DNA of 64,000 nt from Streptomyces sp. NBC_00582 (GCF_036345155.1 NZ_CP107772.1:7378001-7442000), one strand, 5' to 3'. Shown: positions 24,918 to 33,799, counted from the stretch's first letter. Notes: generated from the letters alone by a model not told the origin. Made by a program: numbers and translations.

Positions 24918-26071
24918 TTCGTGCCCTTCGGCTTCCGCTGCTCCCAGCCCTCGGCCCAGAGGTCGAAGCGGGCCTGCTGCTGCGGGAACTCGGCGGCGGC
25001 GTCCACGTCCAGCTCGACCCCGAGGCCGGGCTTGTCGGAGAGGTGGAAGTAGCCGTCGATCACCTCGGGCGCGCCCTTGACGACCTTCTTGATCTCCGCG
25101 TCCGCGAAGTCGTTGAAGTGCTCGAGGATCTTGAAGTTGGGGGAGGTGAAGCCGACCTGGAGGGAGGCGGCGGTCAGCACCGGGCCACCGACGTTGTGCG
25201 GCGCGACGAGCATGTAGTGCGTCTCGGCGGTCGCGGCCAGCTTCCGGGTCTCCCAGATGCCGCCGATGTGGCCGACGTCCGGCTGGATGATGTCCACGGC
25301 CTGGCTCTCGAAGAGCTCGCGGAACTCGATGCGGTCGTGGATGCGCTCACCGGTGGCGACCGGGATGTCGACCTTGGCGGCGACCTTCTCCAGCGCCTTC
25401 AGGTTCTCCGGCGGGCACGGCTCCTCCAGCCACGCGGGCTTGAACGGGGCCAGCTCCTTGGCCAGCCGCACCGCCGTCGCGGGGGAGAAGCGGCCGTGCA
25501 TCTCCAGCATCAGCTCGGCGTCCGGCCCGATGGCGTCGCGCACGGCCTCGATGAGGGAGACGGCGTACAGGCTCTGCTCGTGGTCGAGCTCGAAGTGTCC
25601 GGTGCCGAAGGGGTCGATCTTGAGCGCCTTGTAGCCGCGCTCCATGACGCCCTGGGCGGCCTTGTGGTACGCCTCCGGGGTGCGCTCGGTGGTGTACCAG
25701 CCGTTGGCGTAGGCCTTGACCTTGTCGGTGACCTTGCCGCCGAGCAGCTGCCACACCGGGACGCCGAGGGCCTTGCCCTTGATGTCCCAGCAGGCCATCT
25801 CGACGACGGCGATGCCGGACATCACGATCTCTCCGGCCCGCCCGTAGTCGCCGTACTTCATCCGGCGGGTGAGGTCCTCGACAGCGAACGGGTCGGAGCC
25901 GAGAATGTGGTTCTGCTCGGCTTCTCTCAGGTAGCCGATCAGCGCGTCGGTGTGGCCCAGCATGCGGGTCTCGCCGACACCCGTGATGCCCTCGTCGGTG
26001 TGCACCAGGACGTAGGTCAGGTTGCGCCACGGCGTGCCGACCACGTGCGTGCTGATTCCGGTGATGCGCAC
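24914..26071 (-). CDS. Enolase-superfamily sugar-acid dehydratase (mandelate racemase group)
   Basis: Protein of 385 residues from a GTG at 26071, with the alpha+beta capping domain (1-120) and TIM barrel. Active-site features are YKALKIDPFG (Lys), metal ligands ELMLEMHGRF (Glu), AWLEEPCPP (Glu) and VATGERI (Glu), and VAPHNVGGPVLTAA (general His). This pattern fits acid-sugar dehydratases or racemases; galactonate dehydratase-like is plausible but not provable here. It would remove water from an aldonate to give a 2-keto-3-deoxy acid. It is coupled (ATGA) to the Zn-dehydrogenase and has IclR-type half-sites upstream at 26090-26114. Confidence 0.85.
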   Translation of the reverse strand: MRITGISTHVVGTPWRNLTYVLVHTDEGITGVGETRMLGHTDALIGYLREAEQNHILGSDPFAVEDLTRRMKYGDYGRAGEIVMSGIAVVEMACWDIKGKALGVPVWQLLGGKVTDKVKAYANGWYTTERTPEAYHKAAQGVMERGYKALKIDPFGTGHFELDHEQSLYAVSLIEAVRDAIGPDAELMLEMHGRFSPATAVRLAKELAPFKPAWLEEPCPPENLKALEKVAAKVDIPVATGERIHDRIEFRELFESQAVDIIQPDVGHIGGIWETRKLAATAETHYMLVAPHNVGGPVLTAASLQVGFTSPNFKILEHFNDFADAEIKKVVKGAPEVIDGYFHLSDKPGLGVELDVDAAAEFPQQQARFDLWAEGWEQRKPKGTK

Positions 26072-26089
26072 GGAAGTTACCCTTCGGCT

Positions 26090-26114
26090 GTTCGAGATTT
26101 CGTCACATGTTCGA
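26090..26114. promoter_or_regulatory. Two IclR-type half-sites before the dehydratase gene
   Basis: GTTCGAGATTTCGTCAC (from 26090) and GTTCGA (26109-26114) are direct half-sites 19 bases apart, starting 19 bases upstream of the GTG. A further TCGAAC lies at 26161-26166. They match the elements at 103-117 and 23799-23814. Confidence 0.45.
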
Positions 26115-26328
26115 AATGCTGGGCAGACAGTAAGGATGGCGTGAGGGGAGTGTCAATGGGTCGAACAGGTAACGGTTTCGACGGTTTCGATGCCCCTTTC
26201 GCCATCGGGGAGTTGAGCGGTGTGTGACAGGTCACGCCAGCCGCCGCACCGGTATGGCCGGTTTCCCACACAACTTTCACAGGCGAGCCTAGGAACGGGA
26301 CCGCCCGGGAACCTAGTCTTCCCGCGTC

Positions 26329-27528
26329 ATGGACTACTGCCACCCGTGCCGACGGCACCTCAACGGCGCCCTCGCCTGCGCGGGGTGCGGCACACCCGCT
26401 GATCAGCTACGCGCGTATCCCCCGGACGCGTACGAGCCGGAGCCGCAGCCCGGCGCGTCCGGAGCGGTCGGTGATCATGACACCCTCGCGGGCCCTCCGG
26501 GGGATCACGCCGATCCTGCCGGTCACGGCCTTCCCGCCGCTCGTGGACCCTACGGCGACGAGCCAGACCGGGAGGCGTATTCCGGCCAGGGCGACTATGC
26601 CGGCCAGGGCGACTATGCCGGCCGGGACGGCCGCGCCGGTCACGACGGCCATGCCGGTCCGGACGGTCACGCCGGTTACGACGGCTACGACGGTCACGAC
26701 GGCCACGATGGTCATGCCGGTCACGATGGCCATGCCGGTCACGGCGGCCGGGACGGCAGTCAGGGCTACGCCGGTCACGAGGGCTACGCCGGCCATGACG
26801 GCCACGCCCGCACCGTGGGCGGCGGCCACGGCGCGCCCGCCGCCTACGACGGCCCCGACGCGCACGCCGACCTCGGTGACCAGGCACTTCGCGAGGGCCG
26901 GGACGGCCGGGACGACCGTGAGGGGGAGGACGGTGAGTCGCAGGGGCGGGCCGCGCGGCGGCGGGGGCAGGGCCGGGGTGGTCGCAGGGGCGGCGGGGAC
27001 GGTGCCGGGGTCGGGTCGGCCGACGCGTCGGATGCGAGCCGGCGGGACCGCAAGGCCGCGGTCCACCGCAGGCGCCGTAGGCGCACGGTGCTGATCACCG
27101 CCGGTTTCGTGCTGGCGGCGGGCGGGCTGAGCCTCGCCGAACTCGGCGTGGACGCGCCGGGGTTCTCCTCCGGGCCGAACCCGGCGGCGGCCGGCGGCGA
27201 GTCCTCCGAGGTGGACGACTCCACGGCGGCGCCGAGCACGTCCGCACAGCCCCTGGACGACCGCGAGGGCACCGACGAGGACAGCGCCTCGGCCTTGCCC
27301 AGCGCCTCCGCCTCCCCGTCGGCCTCCGCGTCCCCGGACGCGAGCGCGAGCCGAACCCCGGACAGGGAAGCCCAGTCGGCGACCGTCCCCGGTTCGGCCG
27401 GCGCGACCTCCGGCGCCACCGGCGCCACCGGCTCCACCCCGAGCACCGACCCGACGACCCGGGCCCCGTCCTCCCCCGAACCCTCACCGTCGGAAACCTG
27501 CACGCGCTTCCTGTGGTGGTGCTCGTAG
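26329..27528 (+). CDS. SCO2400-like zinc-ribbon membrane protein with Gly/His/Asp repeat
   Basis: Predicted single-pass protein of 399 residues. An N-terminal zinc ribbon has Cys4, Cys7, Cys17 and Cys20 (YCHPCRRHLNGALACAGCG), a start that I associate with the Streptomyces SCO2400 family. Residues about 84-165 are a striking repeat of Gly-His-Asp-Gly-His-Ala type. A basic stretch (RRRGQGRGGRRGGG, RKAAVHRRRRRRT) precedes one hydrophobic helix (VLITAGFVLAAGGLSLAEL, about 264-282), and a Ser/Thr/Pro/Ala-rich region ends in CTRFLWWCS. Topology suggests the ribbon and repeat are cytosolic. Function is unknown. The His repeat may bind zinc or nickel; this is inference. Confidence 0.75.
   Translation: MDYCHPCRRHLNGALACAGCGTPADQLRAYPPDAYEPEPQPGASGAVGDHDTLAGPPGDHADPAGHGLPAARGPYGDEPDREAYSGQGDYAGQGDYAGRDGRAGHDGHAGPDGHAGYDGYDGHDGHDGHAGHDGHAGHGGRDGSQGYAGHEGYAGHDGHARTVGGGHGAPAAYDGPDAHADLGDQALREGRDGRDDREGEDGESQGRAARRRGQGRGGRRGGGDGAGVGSADASDASRRDRKAAVHRRRRRRTVLITAGFVLAAGGLSLAELGVDAPGFSSGPNPAAAGGESSEVDDSTAAPSTSAQPLDDREGTDEDSASALPSASASPSASASPDASASRTPDREAQSATVPGSAGATSGATGATGSTPSTDPTTRAPSSPEPSPSETCTRFLWWCS
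26578..26810. repeat. Degenerate tandem repeat coding Gly-His-Asp / Gly-His-Ala units
   Basis: Units such as GGTCACGACGGCCACGAT and GGTCATGCCGGTCACGAT repeat with 9-bp and 18-bp periods in the zinc-ribbon gene. All lengths are multiples of three. It encodes over twenty Gly-X-Y triplets, dominated by GHD, GHA and GYA. Confidence 0.8.
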
Positions 27529-27867
27529 GGCCGGTCGGTGCGACCGCGGTGACCTGCGGGAATGTCCTGCTCCGACGGGCCGTCCCGCCAACCCCCGCTC
27601 CCCACCGCGTTATTCAACCGTGACGACGTTCCGCTGCAGCCCTCTTGACCACCATGAATTGTTAGCGCTCACAATGACGTCCGCATTCACCGGTCGGCGT
27701 CCGACGCCCAGCACGGGAGGTACGAGCGTCATGCCCGCAGTGCCCCAACTCGCCCTCCCCTTCACCGCTTTCACGCACTCCGGTACCCCGGCGTGACGGC
27801 GGCCGCGCGGCAACAGCCGCCCACGACACAGGACTTATCCGCAGACGAGCGCCAAGGAGGTGCGGCC
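27529..27867. other. Intergenic region with LacI promoter and operator
   Basis: These 339 bases between the zinc-ribbon gene and the LacI GTG hold no convincing gene. They contain a -35-like TTGACC (27645-27650) followed by a lac-like operator (27657-27676). The frame of the regulator stays open for 25 codons upstream of the chosen GTG, but without homology or a ribosome-binding site. Confidence 0.6.
27657..27676. promoter_or_regulatory. LacI-type operator resembling the symmetric lac operator
   Basis: AATTGTTAGCGCTCACAATG is a near-perfect 18-bp palindrome centred on AGCGCT with a single mismatched pair. It matches the symmetric lac operator AATTGTGAGCGCTCACAATT at 18 of 20 positions. It lies directly after a -35-like TTGACC, so occupancy would block transcription of the LacI gene and possibly the transporter operon. 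Confidence 0.7.
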
Positions 27868-28914
27868 GTGCCACCCGCGCAGCTCCGGCCGCCCACCATG
27901 GCCGACGTGGCACGCCAGGCCGGCGTGTCCCACCAGACCGTCTCCCGCGTCCTGGGAGACCACCCCAATGTGCGGGAGCAGACCCGGGCCAGGGTGCTGC
28001 GCGCGATCGAGGAGATGGGCTACCGCCGCAACTCCTCGGCACGGGCCCTGGCCACCCGGCGCACCCGGACGCTGGGGGTGGTCGCCTCCGACACCACCCT
28101 GTACGGTCCGGCCAGCACCCTGTTCGCGCTGGAGGAGGCGGCGCGCGCCGAGGGCTATCTCGTCTCCACGGTCAGTCTGCGCGAACTGACCATGGAGACC
28201 CTGTCCGAGGCGCTCGACCACCTCAGCGAGGGCGGGGTGGAGGGGGTCGTCGCCATCGCCCCGCAGCGGTCGGCGGTGGACGCCCTCGCCGAACTCCGCA
28301 GCCCCTTCCCGGTGGTGGTCGTGGGCAGCGGGCAGGGCGTGGGCATCCCCAGCGTCAGCGTGGACCAGCACCTCGGGGCGCTCCTGGCCACCCGGCACCT
28401 GCTGGCCGCCGGCCACCGCACGGTCTGGCACCTCGCCGGACCCGAGGACTGGCTGGAGGCGGCCGACCGGGCCGCCGGCTGGCGGGCCACCCTCGAGGCG
28501 GCGGGCGTGGAACCGCCCCTGCTGCTGCGCGGCGACTGGAGCCCGCTGTCCGGCTACCGCGCCGGGCAGGAACTGGCCGGCTGGGTGGGCCGGGGCCTGA
28601 CCGCCGTGTTCGTCGCCAACGACCAGATGGCGCTGGGGGTGCTGCGGGCGCTGCGTGAGGCGGGCGTACGGACCCCGCAGGACGTGGCGGTGGTCGGCTT
28701 CGACGACATCCCGGAGTCGGAGTTCTTCGCACCGCCCCTGACCACCGTCCGGCAGGACTTCTCGGCGGTCGGCAAACAGGGCATCGCGCTGCTCCTGGAG
28801 CTGATCGAGGGCCGGCCGCCCGCCACCCCGTCCCCGATCGCGATCGAGCCCCAACTCGTCGTCCGCGCGAGCACCTTCCCGCACGCCGCCCAACCGGAGG
28901 GCGTGCCCCTCTGA
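27868..28914 (+). CDS. LacI family transcriptional regulator
   Basis: Regulator of 348 residues. The start is the GTG at 27868, seven bases after AAGGAGG; an ATG at 27793 lacks a ribosome site. The helix-turn-helix is at about 11-60 (TMADVARQAGVSHQTVSRVL, then the hinge RRNSSARALATRRT). The sugar-binding core ends with VAVVGFDDIPESEFFAPPLTTVRQD, the usual family signature. It is followed 132 bases later by a sugar-binding-protein gene, and a lac-operator-like palindrome precedes it. It probably represses itself and the YtfQRT-like importer; it could also act on the orphan operator at 5935. Confidence 0.92.
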   Translation: MPPAQLRPPTMADVARQAGVSHQTVSRVLGDHPNVREQTRARVLRAIEEMGYRRNSSARALATRRTRTLGVVASDTTLYGPASTLFALEEAARAEGYLVSTVSLRELTMETLSEALDHLSEGGVEGVVAIAPQRSAVDALAELRSPFPVVVVGSGQGVGIPSVSVDQHLGALLATRHLLAAGHRTVWHLAGPEDWLEAADRAAGWRATLEAAGVEPPLLLRGDWSPLSGYRAGQELAGWVGRGLTAVFVANDQMALGVLRALREAGVRTPQDVAVVGFDDIPESEFFAPPLTTVRQDFSAVGKQGIALLLELIEGRPPATPSPIAIEPQLVVRASTFPHAAQPEGVPL

Positions 28915-29046
28915 CCGATCCGTAGGCCTGACTGCCCCGCGGTGTGGCCGAAATACCGAACGATGATCGACAGGCTGGACGCAGTGCAGCCGGTCCCCGA
29001 GTACCAGCAGGTCCGTCCCCGGGCCGGCTCTTCAAAGGAGAAGAAC

Positions 29047-30051
29047 ATGCTCAGCAGAAGGAACTTCCTCACCGCGGCGGTCGGCGTGGCGGCGGCGGGC
29101 GGACTGGCGGCCTGTGCGAAGAAGGACGACAGCTCCTCCGGCTCGTCCTCCGGGGGCAGCAAGACGATCACGCTCGGCTTCTCCCAGGTCGGCGCGGAGA
29201 GCGGCTGGCGCAGCGCCAACACCACCTCGGTGAAGGACGCGGCCAAGGAGGCGGGCTACACCCTGAAGTTCTCCGACGCCCAGCAGAAGCAGGAGAACCA
29301 GATCTCCGCGATCCGCAGCTACATCGCGCAGAAGGTCGACGTCATCGCCTTCTCGCCGGTGGTCGTCACCGGCTGGGACGCCGTCCTCAAGGAGGCCAAG
29401 GCCGCGAAGATCCCGGTGGTCCTCACCGACCGCTCGGTGGAGACCTCCGACGACTCCCTCTACGTGACCCTGGTCGGCTCCGACTTCACCGACGAGGGCC
29501 GTCGCGCCGCCAAGATGCTGGCGACGGTCGTCGAGAAGGCCGGCCTCAAGGGCGCGGTGAAGATCGCCCAGCTCGAGGGCACCACCGGTGCCGCCCCCGC
29601 CATCGAGCGCGCCAAGGGCTTCAAGGAGGTCATGGACGCCGACCACGCCGACGACTGGAAGATCGTCGTCAGCCAGACCGGTGACTTCACCCGCGCCGGC
29701 GGCAAGCAGGTCATGGCGGCCTTCCTGCAGTCCAACCCGGACATCAACGTCCTCTTCGCGCACAACGACGACATGGCGATCGGCGCCATCCAGTCCATCG
29801 AGGCGGCCGGCAAGAAGCCCGGCAAGGACATCCTGATCGTCTCGATCGACGGCGTGAAGGACGGCTTCGTGGCCATGTCCGAGGGCAAGATCAACGGCAT
29901 CGTCGAGTGCAACCCGCTGCTCGGCCCCCAGCTCATGGACGTCGTCAAGAAGGTTCATGAGGGGCAGTCGGTCGAGCGCTGGATCAAGACCAAGGAAGGC
30001 GACTTCCTCCAGGACCAGGCCAAGGCCGAGCTCCCGAACCGCAAGTACTGA
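29047..30051 (+). CDS. ytfQ: Sugar ABC transporter substrate-binding lipoprotein, YtfQ type
   Basis: Binding protein of 334 residues with a Tat-like lipoprotein signal (MLSRRNFLTAAVGVAAAGGL, Cys23 in LAAC). Mature-domain motifs ITLGFSQVGAESGWRSANT, DVIAFSPVVVTGWDAVLKEA and NVLFAHNDDMAIGAIQSIEA match YtfQ (furanose-form galactose/arabinose) rather than RbsB. AAAGGAGAAG precedes the ATG. A stem-loop downstream (30068-30116) separates it from the ATPase gene and may keep the binding protein in excess. It is the first structural gene after the LacI regulator. Furanose specificity, including L-arabinofuranose, is inferred. Confidence 0.88.
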   Translation: MLSRRNFLTAAVGVAAAGGLAACAKKDDSSSGSSSGGSKTITLGFSQVGAESGWRSANTTSVKDAAKEAGYTLKFSDAQQKQENQISAIRSYIAQKVDVIAFSPVVVTGWDAVLKEAKAAKIPVVLTDRSVETSDDSLYVTLVGSDFTDEGRRAAKMLATVVEKAGLKGAVKIAQLEGTTGAAPAIERAKGFKEVMDADHADDWKIVVSQTGDFTRAGGKQVMAAFLQSNPDINVLFAHNDDMAIGAIQSIEAAGKKPGKDILIVSIDGVKDGFVAMSEGKINGIVECNPLLGPQLMDVVKKVHEGQSVERWIKTKEGDFLQDQAKAELPNRKY

Positions 30052-30067
30052 CCCACGGCACCCACCG

Positions 30068-30116
30068 GCAGGGAGCCCGCGGCCGACCGAGCGCCATCGG
30101 TCCCGGGGCTCCCTGC
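30068..30116. terminator. Large stem-loop between ytfQ and ytfR (attenuator-like)
   Basis: GCAGGGAGCCC (30068-30078) pairs with GGGCTCCCTGC (30106-30116); a smaller CCGA/TCGG helix lies inside. There is no poly-U. The position after the binding-protein gene suggests partial termination or 3'-end protection of the ytfQ message. Confidence 0.6.
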
Positions 30117-30147
30117 GGGCCTGAACCAATCTCACGAGGAGCGCTCC

Positions 30148-31680
30148 ATGGCAGAGCCGCGGCCCGTCCTGGAAATGACGGGCATAGTCAAAGAGTTCCC
30201 GGGGGTACGGGCTCTGTCGGACGTCGACTTCCGGCTCTTCCCCGGCGAGATCCACGCCCTGATGGGCGAGAACGGCGCGGGCAAGTCCACCCTCATCAAG
30301 GTGCTGACGGGGGTCCACTCCCTGGACGGCGGCACGATCACCCTGGACGGGAAGTCCGTGCGGATCGCGAGCCCCCTCCAGGCCCAGCAGGCCGGCATCA
30401 GCACGGTCTACCAGGAGGTCAACCTCTGCCCCAACCTGTCGGTGGCGGAGAACATCTTCATCGGCCGGGAACCGACCCGGCTGGGCCGCATCCAGTGGAA
30501 GCGGCTGCGCCAGGAGGCGGCGGAGCTGGTGGACCGGCTCGGCCTCGACATCGACGTCACCGCCCCGCTCTCCGCGTACCCCCTGGCGGTGCAGCAACTG
30601 GTCGCGATCGTGCGGTCGTTGGGGACCAGTGACGGTGAGGGAGCCGGCACCAAGGTGCTGATCCTCGACGAGCCCACCTCCAGCCTCGACCGCGACGAGG
30701 TCCTCCAGCTCTTCGCCCTGATGCGCAGGCTGAAGGACGAGGGCGTGGCGATCCTGTTCGTCTCGCACTTCCTCGACCAGATCTACGAGGTCTGCGACCG
30801 GATGACCGTCCTGCGCAACGGCACCCTCGTCGGCGAGCACCTGGTGAGCGACCTCGACCAGGTCGGGCTCGTCCAGCTCATGCTCGGCAAGGCCATGGGC
30901 CAGCTCGAGGAGCTCCACGAGCACCAGCTGCACTCCGACGCCGGAGAGACGCTGCTGAAGGCCGACGGACTCGGCCGCACCGGCGGTGTCGCCCCCTTCG
31001 ACCTGGAGATCGACAAGGGTGAGGTGATCGGCCTCGCCGGACTGCTCGGCTCGGGCCGCACCGAACTCGCCCGGCTCCTCTTCGGCGCCGACCAGCCCGA
31101 CAGCGGCACGGTGACCATCGACGGCAAGCAGGTCTCGCTGAGCGCCCCGAACGACGCCATCGGCGCCGGGGTCGCCTTCTGCTCCGAGAACCGCAAGACC
31201 GAGGGACTGGTGCCCGACCTGACGGTGCGGGAGAACATCATCCTCGCGCTCCAGGCCGCCCGCGGCTGGACCCGGCCCATCCCGGCCGCCCAGCGCGACG
31301 AACTCGTCGCCCAGTACATCAAGGCCCTCGACATCCGCCCCGCCAACCCCGAGGCCAGGGTCGGCCAGCTCAGCGGCGGCAACCAGCAGAAGGTGCTCCT
31401 GGCCCGCTGGCTGATCACCCAGCCCAAGCTGCTGATCCTCGACGAGCCCACCCGCGGCATCGACATCGGCGCCAAGGCGGAGATCCAGAAACTGGTCGTC
31501 TCGCTCTCCGAGGACGGGATGTCCGTGCTGTACATCGCCGCCGAGCTGGAGGAGGTGCTCCGGCTCAGCCACACCATCGGAGTGCTGCGCGACCGCCGGC
31601 TGGTGGCGCGGATCACCAACGGGCCCGAGATCACCACCAGCAAGATCCTCGAGACCATCGCGAGCGGAGAACACCAGTGA
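30148..31680 (+). CDS. ytfR: Sugar ABC transporter ATP-binding protein, YtfR type
   Basis: Tandem ATPase of 510 residues. The first domain has Walker [10 protein letters not shown] (about 42-50), VQQLVAIVRSLG and Walker B LILDEPTSSL. The second has the degenerate GLLGSGRTELARLLFG, signature [14 protein letters not shown] and [14 protein letters not shown]. The first domain carries a short insertion (TSDGEGAGTK) before Walker B, as in YtfR. It sits at the membrane and energises uptake with the two permeases. The ATG at 30148 follows GAGGAGCG. The stop overlaps the GTG of the first permease by four bases (GTGA). Confidence 0.92.
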   Translation: MAEPRPVLEMTGIVKEFPGVRALSDVDFRLFPGEIHALMGENGAGKSTLIKVLTGVHSLDGGTITLDGKSVRIASPLQAQQAGISTVYQEVNLCPNLSVAENIFIGREPTRLGRIQWKRLRQEAAELVDRLGLDIDVTAPLSAYPLAVQQLVAIVRSLGTSDGEGAGTKVLILDEPTSSLDRDEVLQLFALMRRLKDEGVAILFVSHFLDQIYEVCDRMTVLRNGTLVGEHLVSDLDQVGLVQLMLGKAMGQLEELHEHQLHSDAGETLLKADGLGRTGGVAPFDLEIDKGEVIGLAGLLGSGRTELARLLFGADQPDSGTVTIDGKQVSLSAPNDAIGAGVAFCSENRKTEGLVPDLTVRENIILALQAARGWTRPIPAAQRDELVAQYIKALDIRPANPEARVGQLSGGNQQKVLLARWLITQPKLLILDEPTRGIDIGAKAEIQKLVVSLSEDGMSVLYIAAELEEVLRLSHTIGVLRDRRLVARITNGPEITTSKILETIASGEHQ

Positions 31681-32774
31681 CCACCTCCTCCCGCTGGCGA
31701 GCACTGACGCACCACCAGCTCTTCTGGCCGGTCGCGGTCCTGATCCTCCTGCTGCTCGTCAACGTCCCCTTCACCCCCGACTTCTTCTCGATCAAGATGA
31801 TGGAGGGCCACCTCTACGGCAGCCTCGTCTCGATCGTGCTGTTCGGATCGCCCCTCATCCTGGTCGCGGTCGGGATGACCCTGGTCATCGCCACCGGCGG
31901 CATCGACCTCTCCGTCGGCGCCGTTGTCGCCATCACCGGCGCGCTGACCTGCTCGTACATCAGCGACCAGCACGACCAGAACGCCCTGTCCGGGGTGCTG
32001 CTCGCGATGGGCCTCGGGCTGGTCGCCGCGGTCGTCTGCGGTCTGTGGAACGGCTTCCTGGTCGCCCGGATGGGCATCCAGCCGATCATCGCCACGCTGA
32101 TCATCATGGTCGCCGGACGCGGGGTCGCCCAGTTCATCACCGACGGCCAGATCATCACCATCAACAGCGAGCCGTACAAGCTGATCGGCGGCGGCTACTG
32201 GCTGACGCTGCCCTTCTCCATCTTCATCGTCGCGGTCGTGGTGGCCGTCACCGTGGCGCTGACCCGCCGCACCGCGCTCGGCCTGCTCGTCGAGTCGGTC
32301 GGCGGCAACGCCGAGGCCAGCCGGCTGGTCGGCATCCGGTCCCGCCGCATCAAGATCATGGTGTACGTGTTCTGCGCCGTGTGCGCCGGCATCGCGGGCC
32401 TGATGATCAGCTCCAACACCTCCGCCGCCGACGGCAACAACGCCGGCCTGTGGATCGAGCTCGACGCCATCCTCGCCGTGGTGATCGGCGGCACCTCTCT
32501 GCTGGGCGGCCGGTTCTCCATCGGCGGCACGGTGGTCGGCGCCCTCGTCATCCAGACCCTGACCACCACGATCTACACCATCGGCGTACCGACCCAGACC
32601 AACCTGGTCTTCAAGGCCGCCGTCGTCATCGTCGTCTGTCTGCTGCAGTCCCCGAAGTTCCGCGCCAAGGTCTTCGGCGCCGGGTTCGGGGCGAAGACCC
32701 GCGCCGGACGGACGCCGGCCCCGGCGGACACCGCCGCGCCGGCCGACGCCGCTCCCCAGATGGAGGTGTCGTGA
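31677..32774 (+). CDS. ytfT: Sugar ABC transporter permease, YtfT type
   Basis: Integral membrane permease of 365 residues, about ten helices. The BPD-transport-2 hallmark ATGGIDLSVGAVVAITGAL and the cytosolic coupling region VGGNAEASRLVGIRSRRIK are present. The C-terminus is a 50-residue Ala/Pro-rich extension (APADTAAPADAAPQMEVS). It starts with a GTG overlapping the ATPase stop and ends sharing one base with the ATG of the second permease (TGATG). YtfT and YjfF form a heterodimer, unlike homodimeric RbsC. Confidence 0.9.
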   Translation: MTTSSRWRALTHHQLFWPVAVLILLLLVNVPFTPDFFSIKMMEGHLYGSLVSIVLFGSPLILVAVGMTLVIATGGIDLSVGAVVAITGALTCSYISDQHDQNALSGVLLAMGLGLVAAVVCGLWNGFLVARMGIQPIIATLIIMVAGRGVAQFITDGQIITINSEPYKLIGGGYWLTLPFSIFIVAVVVAVTVALTRRTALGLLVESVGGNAEASRLVGIRSRRIKIMVYVFCAVCAGIAGLMISSNTSAADGNNAGLWIELDAILAVVIGGTSLLGGRFSIGGTVVGALVIQTLTTTIYTIGVPTQTNLVFKAAVVIVVCLLQSPKFRAKVFGAGFGAKTRAGRTPAPADTAAPADAAPQMEVS

Positions 32775-33799
32775 TGACCACGACCACCCAGAGCCCCGAG
32801 GCCGCCTCGGACAGCCGTACGCCGTCCAGGGCCGCGCGGCTGCTCGCCGACCGGCGCCTGCCCGTCGCGGCCACCGCCCTGCTCTTCCTCGTCATGTACG
32901 GGGTGGGCCTGAGCCGCTACCAGTTCTACGGCTTCGCCGAACCGCAGGTCTTCCTCAACCTGTTCATCGACAACGGCTATCTCCTGGTCGCCGCCGTCGG
33001 CGTCACCTTCGTCATCCTGTCCGGCGGCATCGACCTGTCCGTCGGCTCGATGATCGGCTTCACCACGATGTTCACGGCCTGGCTGGTGGAACGCCAGGGG
33101 CTGCCGCTCGCCCTCGTGATCCCCATGGCGCTCGCCGTGGGCGCGTTCGGCGGGTTCCTGATGGGCTACGTGATCCACAACTTCGAGATCCAGCCCTTCA
33201 TCGTGACCCTCGCCGGACTCTTCCTCTTCCGCGGTCTGTGCCTGGTCATCAGCAAGGAGTCGATCTCGATCAGCGACTCAGGGGTCAGCAGCATGGCCCA
33301 GGCGCAGGTGTCGCTCGGCATGGGCTTCCTCTCCATCGGCGCGGTCGTCTCGCTGGTCGTCCTCGCCCTCGCCTTCTACGTCCTGCACTACACCCGCTTC
33401 GGACGCCGCGTGTACGCCATCGGCGGCAACGAGCAGTCGGCCCTGCTGATGGGCCTCCCGCAGGGCGGCACCAAGATCGCCGTGTACACGGTGAGCGGGT
33501 TCTGCTCGGCGCTGGCCGGTCTGCTGTTCACCCTGTACATCCAGTCCGGCGACCCGCTGCACGCCACCGGCATGGAACTCGACGCCATCGCCGCCGTCGT
33601 CATCGGCGGCACCCTGCTGACCGGCGGCTCCGGCTATGTCCTCGGCACCCTGTTCGGCGTCCTCGTCCTCGGCCTGATCAAGAGCCTCATCCAGTTCGAG
33701 GGCACCCTCAGCTCCTGGTGGACCAAGATCGCAACCGGTGTGCTGCTGTGCGCGTTCATCCTCATCCAGCGGTTCATGACGACCCGCAAGAAGGCATGA
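32774..33799 (+). CDS. yjfF: Sugar ABC transporter permease, YjfF type
   Basis: Second permease of 341 residues; start ATG at 32774 overlapping the previous stop by one base. Hydrophobic helices begin after a 28-residue cytosolic lead. The hallmark VILSGGIDLSVGSMIGFTTM and RRVYAIGGNEQSALLMGLP are present. Together with YtfT it makes the heterodimeric channel of a furanose-type importer. The operon is LacI, ytfQ, ytfR, ytfT, yjfF. With the arabinan importer at 6 kb destroyed, this is the most credible remaining route for released arabinose, though that is inference. Confidence 0.9.
   Translation: MTTTTQSPEAASDSRTPSRAARLLADRRLPVAATALLFLVMYGVGLSRYQFYGFAEPQVFLNLFIDNGYLLVAAVGVTFVILSGGIDLSVGSMIGFTTMFTAWLVERQGLPLALVIPMALAVGAFGGFLMGYVIHNFEIQPFIVTLAGLFLFRGLCLVISKESISISDSGVSSMAQAQVSLGMGFLSIGAVVSLVVLALAFYVLHYTRFGRRVYAIGGNEQSALLMGLPQGGTKIAVYTVSGFCSALAGLLFTLYIQSGDPLHATGMELDAIAAVVIGGTLLTGGSGYVLGTLFGVLVLGLIKSLIQFEGTLSSWWTKIATGVLLCAFILIQRFMTTRKKA

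Noticed and set aside
26407..27066. A hydrophobic 219-codon minus-strand frame opposite the His-rich repeat (VAVVTGVTV-like)
   Set aside because: Antisense of GHD/GHA codons automatically gives Val/Thr/Met/Ala codons; no ribosome site or family match.
29032..31704. An 890-codon minus-strand open frame across ytfQ and ytfR
   Set aside because: Its sequence is Val/Asp/Leu/Gly-rich antisense shadow; the plus-strand genes have complete Walker and lipoprotein motifs.
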